Origin: Legionella cherrii
GTDB taxonomy: Bacteria > Pseudomonadota > Gammaproteobacteria > Legionellales > Legionellaceae
Assembly: GCF_900635815.1 (NCBI RefSeq)
Contig: NZ_LR134173.1
Location: forward strand, 1,458,001 to 1,522,000
Length of the DNA: 64,000 nt
Direction of reading: 5' to 3'
Part shown: in pieces, positions 27,597 to 35,792 of the stretch
How the letters are laid out: the number at the start of each line of letters is the position of its first letter
How positions within the stretch are numbered: position 1 is the first letter of the stretch
Notes under the pieces: model-generated
Seen by the model: only the letters and a program-made list of their open reading frames with translations
What the model was told of the DNA's origin: nothing
Database searches by the model: none
Program-made: the position numbers and the translations under genes

Positions 27597-29540
27597 TTAT
27601 TCTTTTGCTGCGGTCTCTCTTTTTTTCTGGCCATCTGCTTTAACAACTGCTTTGATGTTTCCTTGTTGCTGTGGTCCAGTTCTTCTACGATTCTGGTTTG
27701 AAGCAGTTGGATTATTACCTGCACTGGCTCTTTGTTGTTGGTTACCATTGGGCCGACGTCTTCTATTTTGCGATCTGCGGTCACCACCAGAACCTTTAGA
27801 CGTTTTTGCCTGAGCTTGATGACGGCCTGGTGCTCTTTTAGCCTGGCTTTGTGGCACTGAAACCGAAGTGTCTGCATGTCCACCAAATAAACTGGACCAT
27901 AAGCGCTTGATAAAGCTGGTTTGAGCGCTTTTTACCGGTTGATGTTCTGTTAATGGTTTGACTGCAGGTTCATCTCGTAAAGAACTATCAACCTCACTAC
28001 CGGGAACATGTAATTCAGGCTGTTGGATTAGAGAATAACTAGGCTTTTTCGATTTACCTACATTATCTTCTTTCAGACGAGTGATTGAGTACTGTGGTAA
28101 GTGCATGTAAGGATTGGCGATAATCATTACTGAAACACTATGCCTTTTCTCAATGTCTTTAATGAAATTACGCTTCTCATTCATAATGAAGGTTGCCATT
28201 TCTGCAGGAAGCTGTACTTGGATTTCAGCGGTTTTTTCCTTTAATGCTTCTTCTTCAATGAGACGTGTAATTGCCAACCCGTGAGACTGAATGTTACGAA
28301 CCGTACCTCGTCCTTCACAACGTGGACACACCTCCTGAGCACTTTCCCCTAGTGATAATCTCAGACGTTGACGCGACATTTCCAAAAGACCAAAGCGGGA
28401 AATACGTCCGACTTGAATACGTGCTCTATCCGCTTGCAATGCTTCTTTCAGGCGATTTTCGACATCCCGTTGATTTTTACTGGAGCTCATATCAATGAAA
28501 TCGATAACAACTAAACCACCCAAATCACGTAGACGTAACTGGCGAGCGATTTCGTCGGCTGCTTCAATATTTGTATTGAATGCAGTTGCTTCGATATCTG
28601 ATCCACCCGTTGCTTTAGCTGAGTTGACATCAATTGAAACCAGAGCTTCGGTTCTGTCGATCACCAAAGCACCTCCAGACGGCAACATCACTTGGCGCTG
28701 GAATGCAGTTTCTATCTGACTTTCAATTTGATAGAAGTTAAACAGAGGGATGCTGCTGTTGTAGAGCTTCAAGTTAGGTAAGAATTCTGGTTTTACTCGC
28801 TCAATATATTGCTTGGCTTTAATGTAAGAAATCTGATCATCGATAATGATTTCGCTGATGGACTTACGTAAATTATCACGAATAGAACGAATGATGACAT
28901 CACCTTCTTGATGAATCAACGAAGGGGCAAGTTCCGAATTATAAGCTTGTTTGATGGATTGCCATTGATTGCACAGCATATCCAGGTCATCTTGTAATTC
29001 TTCTTGGCTTTTGCCTACACCCGCCGTACGGATAATAAGTCCCATGTCTTCAGGTAAAGTCAATGCATTGAGTGTCTCTCGCAGTTCGTCACGCTCTTCA
29101 CCTTCGATACGTCTGGAGATACCGCCTGAGCGAGGATTATTAGGCATGAGAACTAGGTAACAACCTGCTAAAGTAATATAGGTTGTTAGCGCGGCTCCTT
29201 TGCTGCCACGTTCTTCTTTGTCAACCTGAACCAACAATTCCTGGCCTTCTCGGATTAAGGAAGTGATGGGTGGTTTTTCATCGCCAAATTCTTCAGGATT
29301 TTTGCTTAAATATTCAGGTGCGATTTCCTTAAGGGGCAAGAAGCCTTGACGTTTAGAACCATACTCTACGAAAACTGCATCGAGACTCGGTTCTCGTCTG
29401 GTGACGGTTGCTTTATAAATATTACCCTTTTTTTTCACTTCACCGGGACATTCAATATCCAGGTCAAATAAATAACGATCTTTAACTAGTGCAACACGAA
29501 CTTCCTCAGTTTGCATTGCATTGATTAACATTTTTTCCAT
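27597..29540 (-). CDS. rne: ribonuclease E
   Basis: Main mRNA-decay and RNA-processing endonuclease. Begins MEKMLINAMQTEEVRVALV as RNase E/G proteins do. The S1 domain occupies about 38-120, the DNase-I-like catalytic region has IDVNSAKATGG and VVIDFIDM with the magnesium-binding Asp residues, and the zinc-link CPRCEGRG (about 404-411) permits tetramer formation. At 647 residues it is much shorter than E. coli RNase E (1061): the C-terminal scaffold is reduced to an Arg/Gln/Asn-rich tail of about 130 residues (RRSQNRRRRPNGNQQQR), which may bind RNA but leaves little room for a full degradosome. Divergent from rluC as in E. coli. Confidence 0.93.
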   Translation of the reverse strand: MEKMLINAMQTEEVRVALVKDRYLFDLDIECPGEVKKKGNIYKATVTRREPSLDAVFVEYGSKRQGFLPLKEIAPEYLSKNPEEFGDEKPPITSLIREGQELLVQVDKEERGSKGAALTTYITLAGCYLVLMPNNPRSGGISRRIEGEERDELRETLNALTLPEDMGLIIRTAGVGKSQEELQDDLDMLCNQWQSIKQAYNSELAPSLIHQEGDVIIRSIRDNLRKSISEIIIDDQISYIKAKQYIERVKPEFLPNLKLYNSSIPLFNFYQIESQIETAFQRQVMLPSGGALVIDRTEALVSIDVNSAKATGGSDIEATAFNTNIEAADEIARQLRLRDLGGLVVIDFIDMSSSKNQRDVENRLKEALQADRARIQVGRISRFGLLEMSRQRLRLSLGESAQEVCPRCEGRGTVRNIQSHGLAITRLIEEEALKEKTAEIQVQLPAEMATFIMNEKRNFIKDIEKRHSVSVMIIANPYMHLPQYSITRLKEDNVGKSKKPSYSLIQQPELHVPGSEVDSSLRDEPAVKPLTEHQPVKSAQTSFIKRLWSSLFGGHADTSVSVPQSQAKRAPGRHQAQAKTSKGSGGDRRSQNRRRRPNGNQQQRASAGNNPTASNQNRRRTGPQQQGNIKAVVKADGQKKRETAAKE

Positions 29541-30469
29541 CTGTTACCCCATAATTAAGGGCGCCATCATTCAAGTTGAGATAGGGTCTCTTTACCTTTC
29601 TATTATCTTGGCCAAAATGGTTTGATTGTCGGCGTTTCGATGCGCACCTGCTTCGTAGAGGTTGCGCTTCGATACTCGAAAATCAAGCCATTTTTGGCTC
29701 AAGCTAGCGAAACGTGAAAAAAACCTAATATAAGGCTCAAAATACCTTAGAGGTTCAATAGGATTTACTGATATTTCGATGCTTTTGGCTGAGGTCTGGA
29801 TTTTCTGTGCTACATGGCATACCTCGGTATGCTCTGTTGCAATATTGGAAAATCCGGGGTTTTCACCGCAAGTAGGTAATCGATCAGTAGCACCTGGGAT
29901 TGAACAATAAGCGATGTGATCTTTAGGCGAACCCATGGCCTTATAAACAGACGTTACACATGTACCCTGTTCAACAGAATCCTTATGTACTGACGTGTAC
30001 ACTGCAGTTCTGTGCTCCGTTCCTCCTAGCATTTGTCGCTCTACAGCGAGTTTCGAAAGAGGTCTGATGAGAGGTGCATACTGTGAGATATACTGATTAC
30101 AAACCAAACGGGTTGAAATAGGAAGCCAAAGGCGTGCGAAAGCCCTGAAATAATTCGTAATCGGTATAAAGCATGTCTGGCATGCGTAGGTTTCTGTCAA
30201 AAATATGGTCAATTTATCTCTGGCATTGGGTCGCTTCCTTATATCTTATGCTTAAATGGAAGCGCTATTTTTATGTAACTCTATTTAACAAATAATCATT
30301 CATTTAGATGGGCCAAAGCCTTTCTTCCTCAATGATTAGCATATACTTTAAAGTAAATAGTTACGCTTTTTTTATTTAAATGCGTTATAATTCGGTTGCA
30401 TGGAAATTTTCCCACGCTACAGGCGATCATATCAAAAAAATCACGCCCAGCAAACAGGTTTATTGACAA
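29541..30469. other. 929-base rne-rluC intergenic region; long rne leader
   Basis: No gene that I trust. A TATAAT at 30386-30391 is a likely -10 element for rluC. On the minus strand, candidate rne promoter elements (TTTACT...TATGCT) lie near 30340-30365, so the rne leader could be as long as about 800 bases. E. coli rne also has a long structured leader (about 360 bases) used for autoregulation, so a similar role is plausible. A 206-codon open frame at 29592-30212 on the minus strand starts with TTG, lacks a good ribosome-binding site and has unusual composition; I do not call it. Confidence 0.5.
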
Positions 30470-31425
30470 ATGAGTGAAGTAAGTTATAGAGAAATCAGTA
30501 ATGAAGAAGAAGGGCAACGTCTGGATAATTATTTGATTCGCATTTTAAAGGGTGTTCCCAAAAGTCATATCTACAGAATTATCCGTGGTGGTGAAGTTCG
30601 GGTTAATAAAAAAAGAGCACAAATCAATTCACGATTACATGCCGGGGACAATGTTCGTATTCCTCCAATTCGGGTTTCCGAATCAAAAGAGGTATTTGTA
30701 GGCGATGCTTTGGCCAAGCGATTGAAAGACTGCATCATTTTTGAAGACCCTTGCTTTTTGGTCATTAACAAGCCAGCAGGCATTGCGGTTCATGGTGGAA
30801 GTGGTTTGAGTCTTGGTGTAATCGAAGCGTTGAGAAAAACCCGAAACGATTTAACTTATCTTGAATTGATTCATCGCCTTGATAAAGACACTTCGGGATG
30901 TCTTTTATTAGCTAAAAAAGAAGTACCTTGAGAGCAATGCATGCATTACTTGAGGCACGCGAGGTGCAAAAAACCTATTGGACCTTATTGACTCATCGCT
31001 GGGAAGGTAAAAAACAAGTCACCGTTCGTGCGGCACTTGAAAAAAATACTTTAAAATCAGGTGAGCGTATTGTGTCGGTTAAAGAAGAAGGAAAAGCTTC
31101 TGAAACGGTATTTAAACTTCTTGAAAATTATCAACAGGCATGTTGGGTCGAGGCCAGTCCTAAAACCGGGCGTACGCATCAAATTCGTGTACATAGTGCC
31201 CATTTAGGACATGTTATAGTCGGGGATAAAAAATATGGGGCACTTGCAGGAGATGTAGAAGGGATAGATAATCAGCATCATCGTCTTTTTTTACACGCAC
31301 GATCGATTCAATTTGAATTAAATGGCACAAAGCATGTGTTTCAAGCTGATGCAGATAACCATTTTTCTACCGCACTAAAACAATTACGTGCGAGGAGCGT
31401 AGTGAGCAATGAGCAATCCATATGA
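30470..31425 (+). pseudogene. rluC: 23S rRNA pseudouridine synthase RluC, interrupted by a 1-base frameshift (probably intact in the cell)
   Basis: Makes pseudouridines 955, 2504 and 2580 in 23S rRNA. An S4-like RNA-binding domain (residues about 10-70, RLDNYLIRILKGVPKSHIYR) precedes the catalytic domain with HRLDKDTSGCLLLAKK, whose Asp is the nucleophile. The frame ends falsely at 30931. Adding one A to AAAAAA at 30914-30919 gives AKKRSTLRAMHALLEARE and continues through KTGRTHQIRVHSAHLGHVIV to 31425, about 318 residues in all. The break is in a homopolymer, as in aroC and asd. The next gene overlaps by 17 bases. Confidence 0.9.
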
Positions 31426-32074
31426 TTTGGTAGTATTTGACTGGGAAGGTACTATTGCGGATACTTTAGGGATAATTTTACATGTTGTTGCTACAGAAGC
31501 GAATTTGCTAGGGTTTGGCGATTTTGACCCCAATCAGGCGAGAAAATTTGTTGATTTAGGTTTGGTACAGGCTTTAAAAAAAACTTATCCGCACTTGACT
31601 GAACCACAACATCAACAATTATTGCATGCAGTGCAATTGGCCATGCATTCTCGTTCCGCAGATGTCTGTTTGATGCCTGGTGTACGTGAACTGATCTATC
31701 AATTACATGAAGCCGGGATAAATCTGGCAGTTGCAACCAATAAAGGACATCAATCCTTGTCTCGTGCTTTGCAGGCTGCAGGCCTTGATAAACTATTTAA
31801 AGTAACTCGCTCTGCGGGACAAGTACCAGCAAAACCTTGTCCACAAATGTTAGAAGAAATTATTGAAGAATACGGCGGAACTGCAGCGACAACTTTGATG
31901 ATAGGTGATTCTCTTACCGATATGGAAATGGCAAAAAGTGTTAAAGTAACTGCGGTAGGAATAGATATTTATCATCAGCAAGAAGAAGCTGTCCTTATGG
32001 CAGCTGGAGCAGTAGCCGTGTTTGATGATTATAAACAGGTAGCGGATTTTTTAAATTTATCCAAATGGAGTTAA
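31409..32074 (+). CDS. HAD-family phosphatase (phosphoglycolate-phosphatase-like)
   Basis: HAD hydrolase, subfamily IA. Motif I is VVFDWEGTIADT with the nucleophile at Asp 11; the usual second Asp (DxD) is Glu 13 here, a variant that occurs in this gene's relatives. Motif II Thr is in VATNKGHQ, and motifs III/IV in AKPCPQM and IGDSLTDMEMA. Cap helices lie in residues 20-85. Substrate unknown. Starts inside the end of rluC (17-base overlap) with GAGGAG upstream, an arrangement common in gammaproteobacteria. Confidence 0.88.
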   Translation: MSNPYDLVVFDWEGTIADTLGIILHVVATEANLLGFGDFDPNQARKFVDLGLVQALKKTYPHLTEPQHQQLLHAVQLAMHSRSADVCLMPGVRELIYQLHEAGINLAVATNKGHQSLSRALQAAGLDKLFKVTRSAGQVPAKPCPQMLEEIIEEYGGTAATTLMIGDSLTDMEMAKSVKVTAVGIDIYHQQEEAVLMAAGAVAVFDDYKQVADFLNLSKWS

Positions 32075-32208
32075 TTGCATCCATAGCTATTTGTTTTTGT
32101 GTGGGTATGAAAAATAAAAACTGCAGAATTCCGGGTGGACGTTATCGCTTCACCTAGGGTACGTTTTTATATGGACACTCATAGGACCATTGTCGTTAAG
32201 CTTAAGGA

Positions 32209-32312
32209 TCCCTTCTCCCACTCGTGGGAGAGGGGCAGGGGTGAGGGTTCATCGGCCATTATCATGCCCTCATCCTCCTTCAGGCATCTTCTCCCCATGG
32301 AGAGAAGGGAAA
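32209..32312. repeat. dispersed palindromic repeat, family B, well preserved
   Basis: Left hairpin CCCTTCTCCCACTCGTGGGAG with GGGGCAGGGGTGAGGGTTCAT, and right hairpin CTTCTCCCCATGGAGAGAAGG, with CCCTCATCCTCCTTCAGGCA between. It is the only feature I see in the 314-base gap 32075-32388 apart from the pgsA ribosome-binding site and presumably its promoter. Confidence 0.8.
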
Positions 32313-32388
32313 TTCCTTAACCTAATGGCAGTGATTCATACAAACGGGAGTTGCTTTATTTAGTCATATGTAAAGGGAGTATCAAACG

Positions 32389-32952
32389 TTGAGTACATTA
32401 ACCAGTTTGCCTAATTTATTAACTTTGCTGCGTATCGTGCTGATTCCAGTATTCGTTATCGTATTTTATATGCCGTTTTCGTTTGCACATATGTTGGCAG
32501 CCAGTATTTTTGCTGCGGCAAGTTTTACGGATTGGTTAGATGGGTACTTGGCACGCAAACTGAAGATGATGTCTCCCTTTGGTGCTTTTCTTGATCCTGT
32601 TGCAGATAAGCTATTGGTTTCTACGAGCTTACTGTTGCTCGTAGGCGCTAAGGAAATTAATTATATTACTATTCCCGCTATTGTAATTGTTGGACGGGAA
32701 ATTGTTATTTCAGCATTAAGGGAATGGATGGCTGAAATTGGTCGGCGTGCCAGTGTGACGGTCGGTTATGTCGGCAAGATAAAAACTTTTTTACAAATGG
32801 TCGCTTTATTTTTATTGTTGGCTTTTAATTCTTTAGATACTTGGGGGGGGATTTTCGGTTTTATCTTACTGTATGTGGCCGCAATTTTAACGATTTGGTC
32901 GATGATTATTTACTTGGCGATTGCTTGGCCAGAATTAACGAAAAAAAATTAA
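32389..32952 (+). CDS. pgsA: CDP-diacylglycerol-glycerol-3-phosphate 3-phosphatidyltransferase
   Basis: Inner-membrane enzyme committing CDP-diacylglycerol to phosphatidylglycerol. The CDP-alcohol phosphotransferase motif D-G-x2-A-R-x8-G-x3-D-x3-D is visible as DGYLARKLKMMSPFGAFLD followed by PVADK (about 51-74). Five to six hydrophobic segments; 187 residues. The start is TTG with AAAGGGAG about 10 bases before. It lies directly upstream of the Gly-Cys-Leu tRNA cluster, exactly as in E. coli. Confidence 0.94.
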   Translation: MSTLTSLPNLLTLLRIVLIPVFVIVFYMPFSFAHMLAASIFAAASFTDWLDGYLARKLKMMSPFGAFLDPVADKLLVSTSLLLLVGAKEINYITIPAIVIVGREIVISALREWMAEIGRRASVTVGYVGKIKTFLQMVALFLLLAFNSLDTWGGIFGFILLYVAAILTIWSMIIYLAIAWPELTKKN

Positions 32953-32960
32953 TTTTATTA

Positions 32961-32988
32961 TTGACAGGGTGTTAAATTTCGGTAGAAT
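32961..32988 (+). promoter_or_regulatory. strong sigma-70 promoter for tRNA-Gly
   Basis: Consensus -35 TTGACA (32961-32966) and -10 TAGAAT (32983-32988) with a 16-base spacer, 17 bases before the tRNA-Gly 5' end. Placed just after the pgsA stop codon. Confidence 0.8.
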
Positions 32989-33004
32989 CACACCCCGTAG
33001 AGAC

Positions 33005-33080
<76 letters not shown>

Positions 33081-33084
33081 AATT

Positions 33085-33113
33085 AAAGCGACACAGAAAG
33101 TCGCTTTTTTTTT
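33085..33113 (+). terminator. intrinsic terminator between tRNA-Gly and tRNA-Cys
   Basis: Stem AAAGCGAC/GTCGCTTT with a 7-base loop, then a run of T residues to 33113. A strong hairpin placed 5 bases after the tRNA-Gly CCA end. The strength of this structure suggests that tRNA-Cys and tRNA-Leu get only part of the upstream transcription or use another promoter, for which I see no convincing sequence in the 40 bases available. Confidence 0.75.
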
Positions 33114-33153
33114 AAGAGCTTTAAGAGATAGACGTATCAGAAGTATCAAATGA

Positions 33154-33227
33154 GGCTGTGTGGCAGAGTGGTCATGCAGCGGCCTGCAAAGCCGTGTACG
33201 CCGGTTCGATTCCGGCCTCAGCCTCCA
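33154..33227 (+). tRNA. tRNA-Cys (GCA)
   Basis: 74 bases with CCA encoded. Anticodon GCA at 33186-33188 in CGGCCTGCAAAGCCG; T-loop GTTCGAT. The acceptor stem GGCTGTG/CTCAGCC has one T-T mismatch at its sixth pair. Second gene of the Gly-Cys-Leu cluster. Confidence 0.95.
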
Positions 33228-33237
33228 TAAAGAAATT

Positions 33238-33326
33238 GCCCAGGTGGCGAAACAGGTAGACGCAAGGGACTTAAAATCCCTCGGAGCTTAACCTCCGTGC
33301 CGGTTCGATTCCGGCCCTGGGCACCA
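33238..33326 (+). tRNA. tRNA-Leu (UAA)
   Basis: 89 bases with CCA, class II with a long variable arm (CGGAGCTTAACCTCCG). Anticodon TAA at 33272-33274 in AGGGACTTAAAATCCCT; acceptor stem GCCCAGG/CCTGGGC. Third gene of the cluster; ends 8 bases before the 3' end of a convergent EamA gene. Confidence 0.96.
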
Positions 33327-33334
33327 ATCACCAA

Positions 33335-33754
33335 TCATTCTGTAGCAAGTAAGATTAACGCAAGAATCGCAAAAACCATTCCCAATCCATGTTTGAATGT
33401 TAATTCTTGCTTTAGAAACACGACGCATAATAATAGAGTAATCATAGGGTACATGGATGTGACGAGCACTACCGGCATCGTAGGTCCATTTTGTAGTGCC
33501 AAAATGAAAAAAATACAGGCAATACCACTCGCTAAACCGTTCAATAACCCATACGTTCCCCCCCGGGGACAAAGATCCAATTTAAAATCAAGTAATACCA
33601 AGGCGATGATGCCTGAAATTAATACGCCAATACTTGAGTAAAAGGTAATGGAAAGTGGATTGATAAAACTTGACGCTCTTGTGCCCCAATAGCCCCAGGC
33701 ACCATAAAGACATAAAGCAATGAGTGAAGGAAAATACCAAGAGCTCGGATTCAT
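33335..33754 (-). CDS. single-EamA-domain membrane protein, 139 aa
   Basis: Half-size drug/metabolite transporter type protein: four or five hydrophobic helices and the EamA features FYSSIGVLISG and ALQNGPTMPVVLVTSMYPM ahead of a last helix. Full-length EamA transporters have two such domains (about 290 residues); single-domain versions of about 140 residues exist and probably work as dimers. No frameshift is visible that would join a second domain. The 3' end lies 8 bases from tRNA-Leu. Confidence 0.8.
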   Translation of the reverse strand: MNPSSWYFPSLIALCLYGAWGYWGTRASSFINPLSITFYSSIGVLISGIIALVLLDFKLDLCPRGGTYGLLNGLASGIACIFFILALQNGPTMPVVLVTSMYPMITLLLCVVFLKQELTFKHGLGMVFAILALILLATE

Positions 33755-33950
33755 ACAAATTACCTTACCTGTTAGCGGGTTTACAAAATGTTATATAGGA
33801 TAACTGGTAGTCTATTAAAAAGACACTACTCAGTATTTTCTTCTTATTCCTTGGTACGGTTGTGCCTAAGCAAGGGAATGAGATTCCCGTCAGAGAGGTA
33901 GTGATGATGGTTCATTTGTCGCAATCAATCTTCTCATCTACCCTGACATG

Positions 33951-33982
33951 CATCCTCTCCCCGACGGGGAGAAGGGACATTC
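33951..33982. repeat. family B remnant
   Basis: CATCCTCTCCCCGACGGGGAGAAGG hairpin with family B flanks. Lies in the 240-base gap between the EamA gene and the ankyrin gene; a degenerate family A-like stretch (GGGAATGAGATTCCCGTC) precedes it. Confidence 0.6.
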
Positions 33983-33994
33983 CAACAGTCTACT

Positions 33995-35542
33995 TTAACC
34001 GGGAGTTGAACGAGCAGCTGCTGATTGACCGGCTTCTAAATCCAATTCTCTTTGTTTTCCTAGCCATTCAATTAATCGAGTACGAAATGTTTTAAAAAAT
34101 AAGTTAAAACGATTAGAGGAACGAATTTGAGCGCCCTCGTCCCTTTGATACAACTCCATTATCTCATCGGAACTGGTTAATTTTAAATTTAAGGCTATTT
34201 TATCTGCATGAAAGGCAATATCTGTTAAAGCGGAATTTTTTAATTTGAAATTATCTTCGATAATTTCATGCCCCTCTATTTTGAAATCAACGAGTGTAAA
34301 TTGGTGCTTTGCGAAATAGGTGCTGCTTTTTCCATTTGCGGTCTTTATTTTTTCATTAGCGCCTGCAGCAATGAGTTCCGCAGCTAAACTATCAAAATGG
34401 TATAATCTTGCCCAATGAAGCGCAGTCATCCCGTGGTGATCAGCCTGATTTACATCACAGCCTAATTCGCGCATTCGTGCCAAAATAAGCTGTGCAGATT
34501 GTTTATCAGCCAGTTTGCACGCTAATACCAAGGCTGTATTTTCATATGAAGTCGCTAAAAGGAGTTTGGAATTCGCTAAGCGTAATGCTTGTTTTAGACT
34601 AAAAAGATTACGTTGGATAACCGCCAGGTGTAAGGGAGTGTTTGTAGTCACCACATCATCAAAATTACCGGCATCAGGAAGAGACAGTTGGCAATATAGG
34701 GGCAGTTTTTCTAATGCTTCTCGACATGAGCTCGCGGACTGCAGTTCTTCACTATAGATGGAGAAAAAAATCTTAAGCACATCTAGATAATGCAACCAAG
34801 GCAGTGCATGGTCTAAAACCTGGGGATGGAGCAAATCATTTTTTTGTAAAAAGAGCAGCAAGGATTGGAGATTCTCGATGTTCCTTTTATTATTGAGTTG
34901 GGGCAGCATCACGGTTACTATTTCGTAGTGTAACAGCTTGAGTTTATCTAAATGACTTAGGAATAATCCAAGGGCTTGAAGATCCTCCGCTGAAGGATTC
35001 GTAGTGCATAAATGTTTGGCAAGTAAGGGAATTAAATCGTGAGGTAGATTTTTACAAAGTCCAAATAAGTCAAACAGCAAATACCATTCCTTGCATTCTT
35101 CCTCCACATATTTGGGTTCCTTGGCACTCCCGGATTTATTTACAATCATGGCAAAACGCAGTGGCGTCACATGGGCTATGTCGGAGTAGCGTGCCAGCTT
35201 TTCATTTTGAGCTAAAATGCAGATAAGCTCATAAATTTTATCATCACGTGCAGGTGCCATTCTAATCGCGTTAACGAGTGCTTTTGCTGTTTCTGGAGTT
35301 GTATTTTTATCCGCAAATATTTGTAGCGCTCGAATAGGATCAGAAAAGTGTTTTAAACGAATGAACGTAACTAAATGAATGAAATCAGTTAATTGATCGA
35401 GTGCTTTTCCTCCTGGAACAGTATTGAGTTCTGCATCCAACAGAGCATTAATTTCTTCAATACACACGTGAGGGGTGTTAACTAAGGCTCTAAGCTTATC
35501 ACTGAGAATGATTTTTTTTACCTGGAATGGTGATGAAGCCAT
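33995..35542 (-). CDS. candidate Dot/Icm effector with ankyrin repeats, 515 aa
   Basis: Not matched to a named effector. Residues 1-300 are all-helical, with repeated motifs such as LIPLLAKHLCTTNPSAEDLQ and VTVMLPQLNNKRNIENLQ, and resemble in style the helical proteins at 52.8-55.1 kb. Ankyrin units cover about 300-410 (NTPLHLAVIQRNLFSLKQAL, YENTALVLACKLADKQSAQL, GMTALHWARLYHFDSLAAEL, then ANGKSSTYFAKH). The last 100 residues form a further domain ending in an Ala/Ser/Gly-rich tail. No signal peptide. Effector status is inferred from ankyrin content and genus. Confidence 0.7.
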   Translation of the reverse strand: MASSPFQVKKIILSDKLRALVNTPHVCIEEINALLDAELNTVPGGKALDQLTDFIHLVTFIRLKHFSDPIRALQIFADKNTTPETAKALVNAIRMAPARDDKIYELICILAQNEKLARYSDIAHVTPLRFAMIVNKSGSAKEPKYVEEECKEWYLLFDLFGLCKNLPHDLIPLLAKHLCTTNPSAEDLQALGLFLSHLDKLKLLHYEIVTVMLPQLNNKRNIENLQSLLLFLQKNDLLHPQVLDHALPWLHYLDVLKIFFSIYSEELQSASSCREALEKLPLYCQLSLPDAGNFDDVVTTNTPLHLAVIQRNLFSLKQALRLANSKLLLATSYENTALVLACKLADKQSAQLILARMRELGCDVNQADHHGMTALHWARLYHFDSLAAELIAAGANEKIKTANGKSSTYFAKHQFTLVDFKIEGHEIIEDNFKLKNSALTDIAFHADKIALNLKLTSSDEIMELYQRDEGAQIRSSNRFNLFFKTFRTRLIEWLGKQRELDLEAGQSAAARSTPG

Positions 35543-35657
35543 GGGATACTCCTGTAATTTTTTTTGATAAAACAGTTTACTTTAATTCAATATAATTCAC
35601 AATTTGTAGAATTAATGGCTTGAAAACATCCCTTAACTGCTGCCTAACAGCCTATAA

Positions 35658-35680
35658 ATATCCACAAATTCTGTGGATAA
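35658..35680. promoter_or_regulatory. pair of inverted DnaA-box-like sites upstream of lolC
   Basis: ATATCCACA (35658-35666) and TGTGGATAA (35672-35680) form a perfect 8-base palindrome arm with a 5-base centre. The right one is the exact E. coli DnaA box TTATCCACA on the minus strand; the left differs at one position. It lies in the 250-base gap between the divergent ankyrin effector and lolC. There is no T-run after it, so it is not an intrinsic terminator. DnaA binding is inference. Confidence 0.4.
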
Positions 35681-35792
35681 GTATGTGGGTTATCTGATGA
35701 CGAAACAATAAAATAGCAGAACTGCTTATGAGGTATATCTCTTGGATGATTTTTTCTCTACAATAAGACTTTAACTCTAACTAATAGCAATT

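Noticed and set aside
29592..30212. 206-codon open frame on the minus strand in the rne leader
   Set aside because: TTG start, no good ribosome-binding site, odd composition and no recognisable domain. It lies in the probable leader RNA of rne, so I leave it as an open question instead of calling a gene.
33238..33326. tRNA-Leu as an integration site for a mobile island
   Set aside because: No integrase, no repeated tRNA 3' end and ordinary genes follow; the cluster matches the ancestral order.
33297..33641. 114-codon plus-strand frame beginning inside tRNA-Leu
   Set aside because: Overlaps a tRNA and runs antisense to the EamA membrane gene, which has proper helices.
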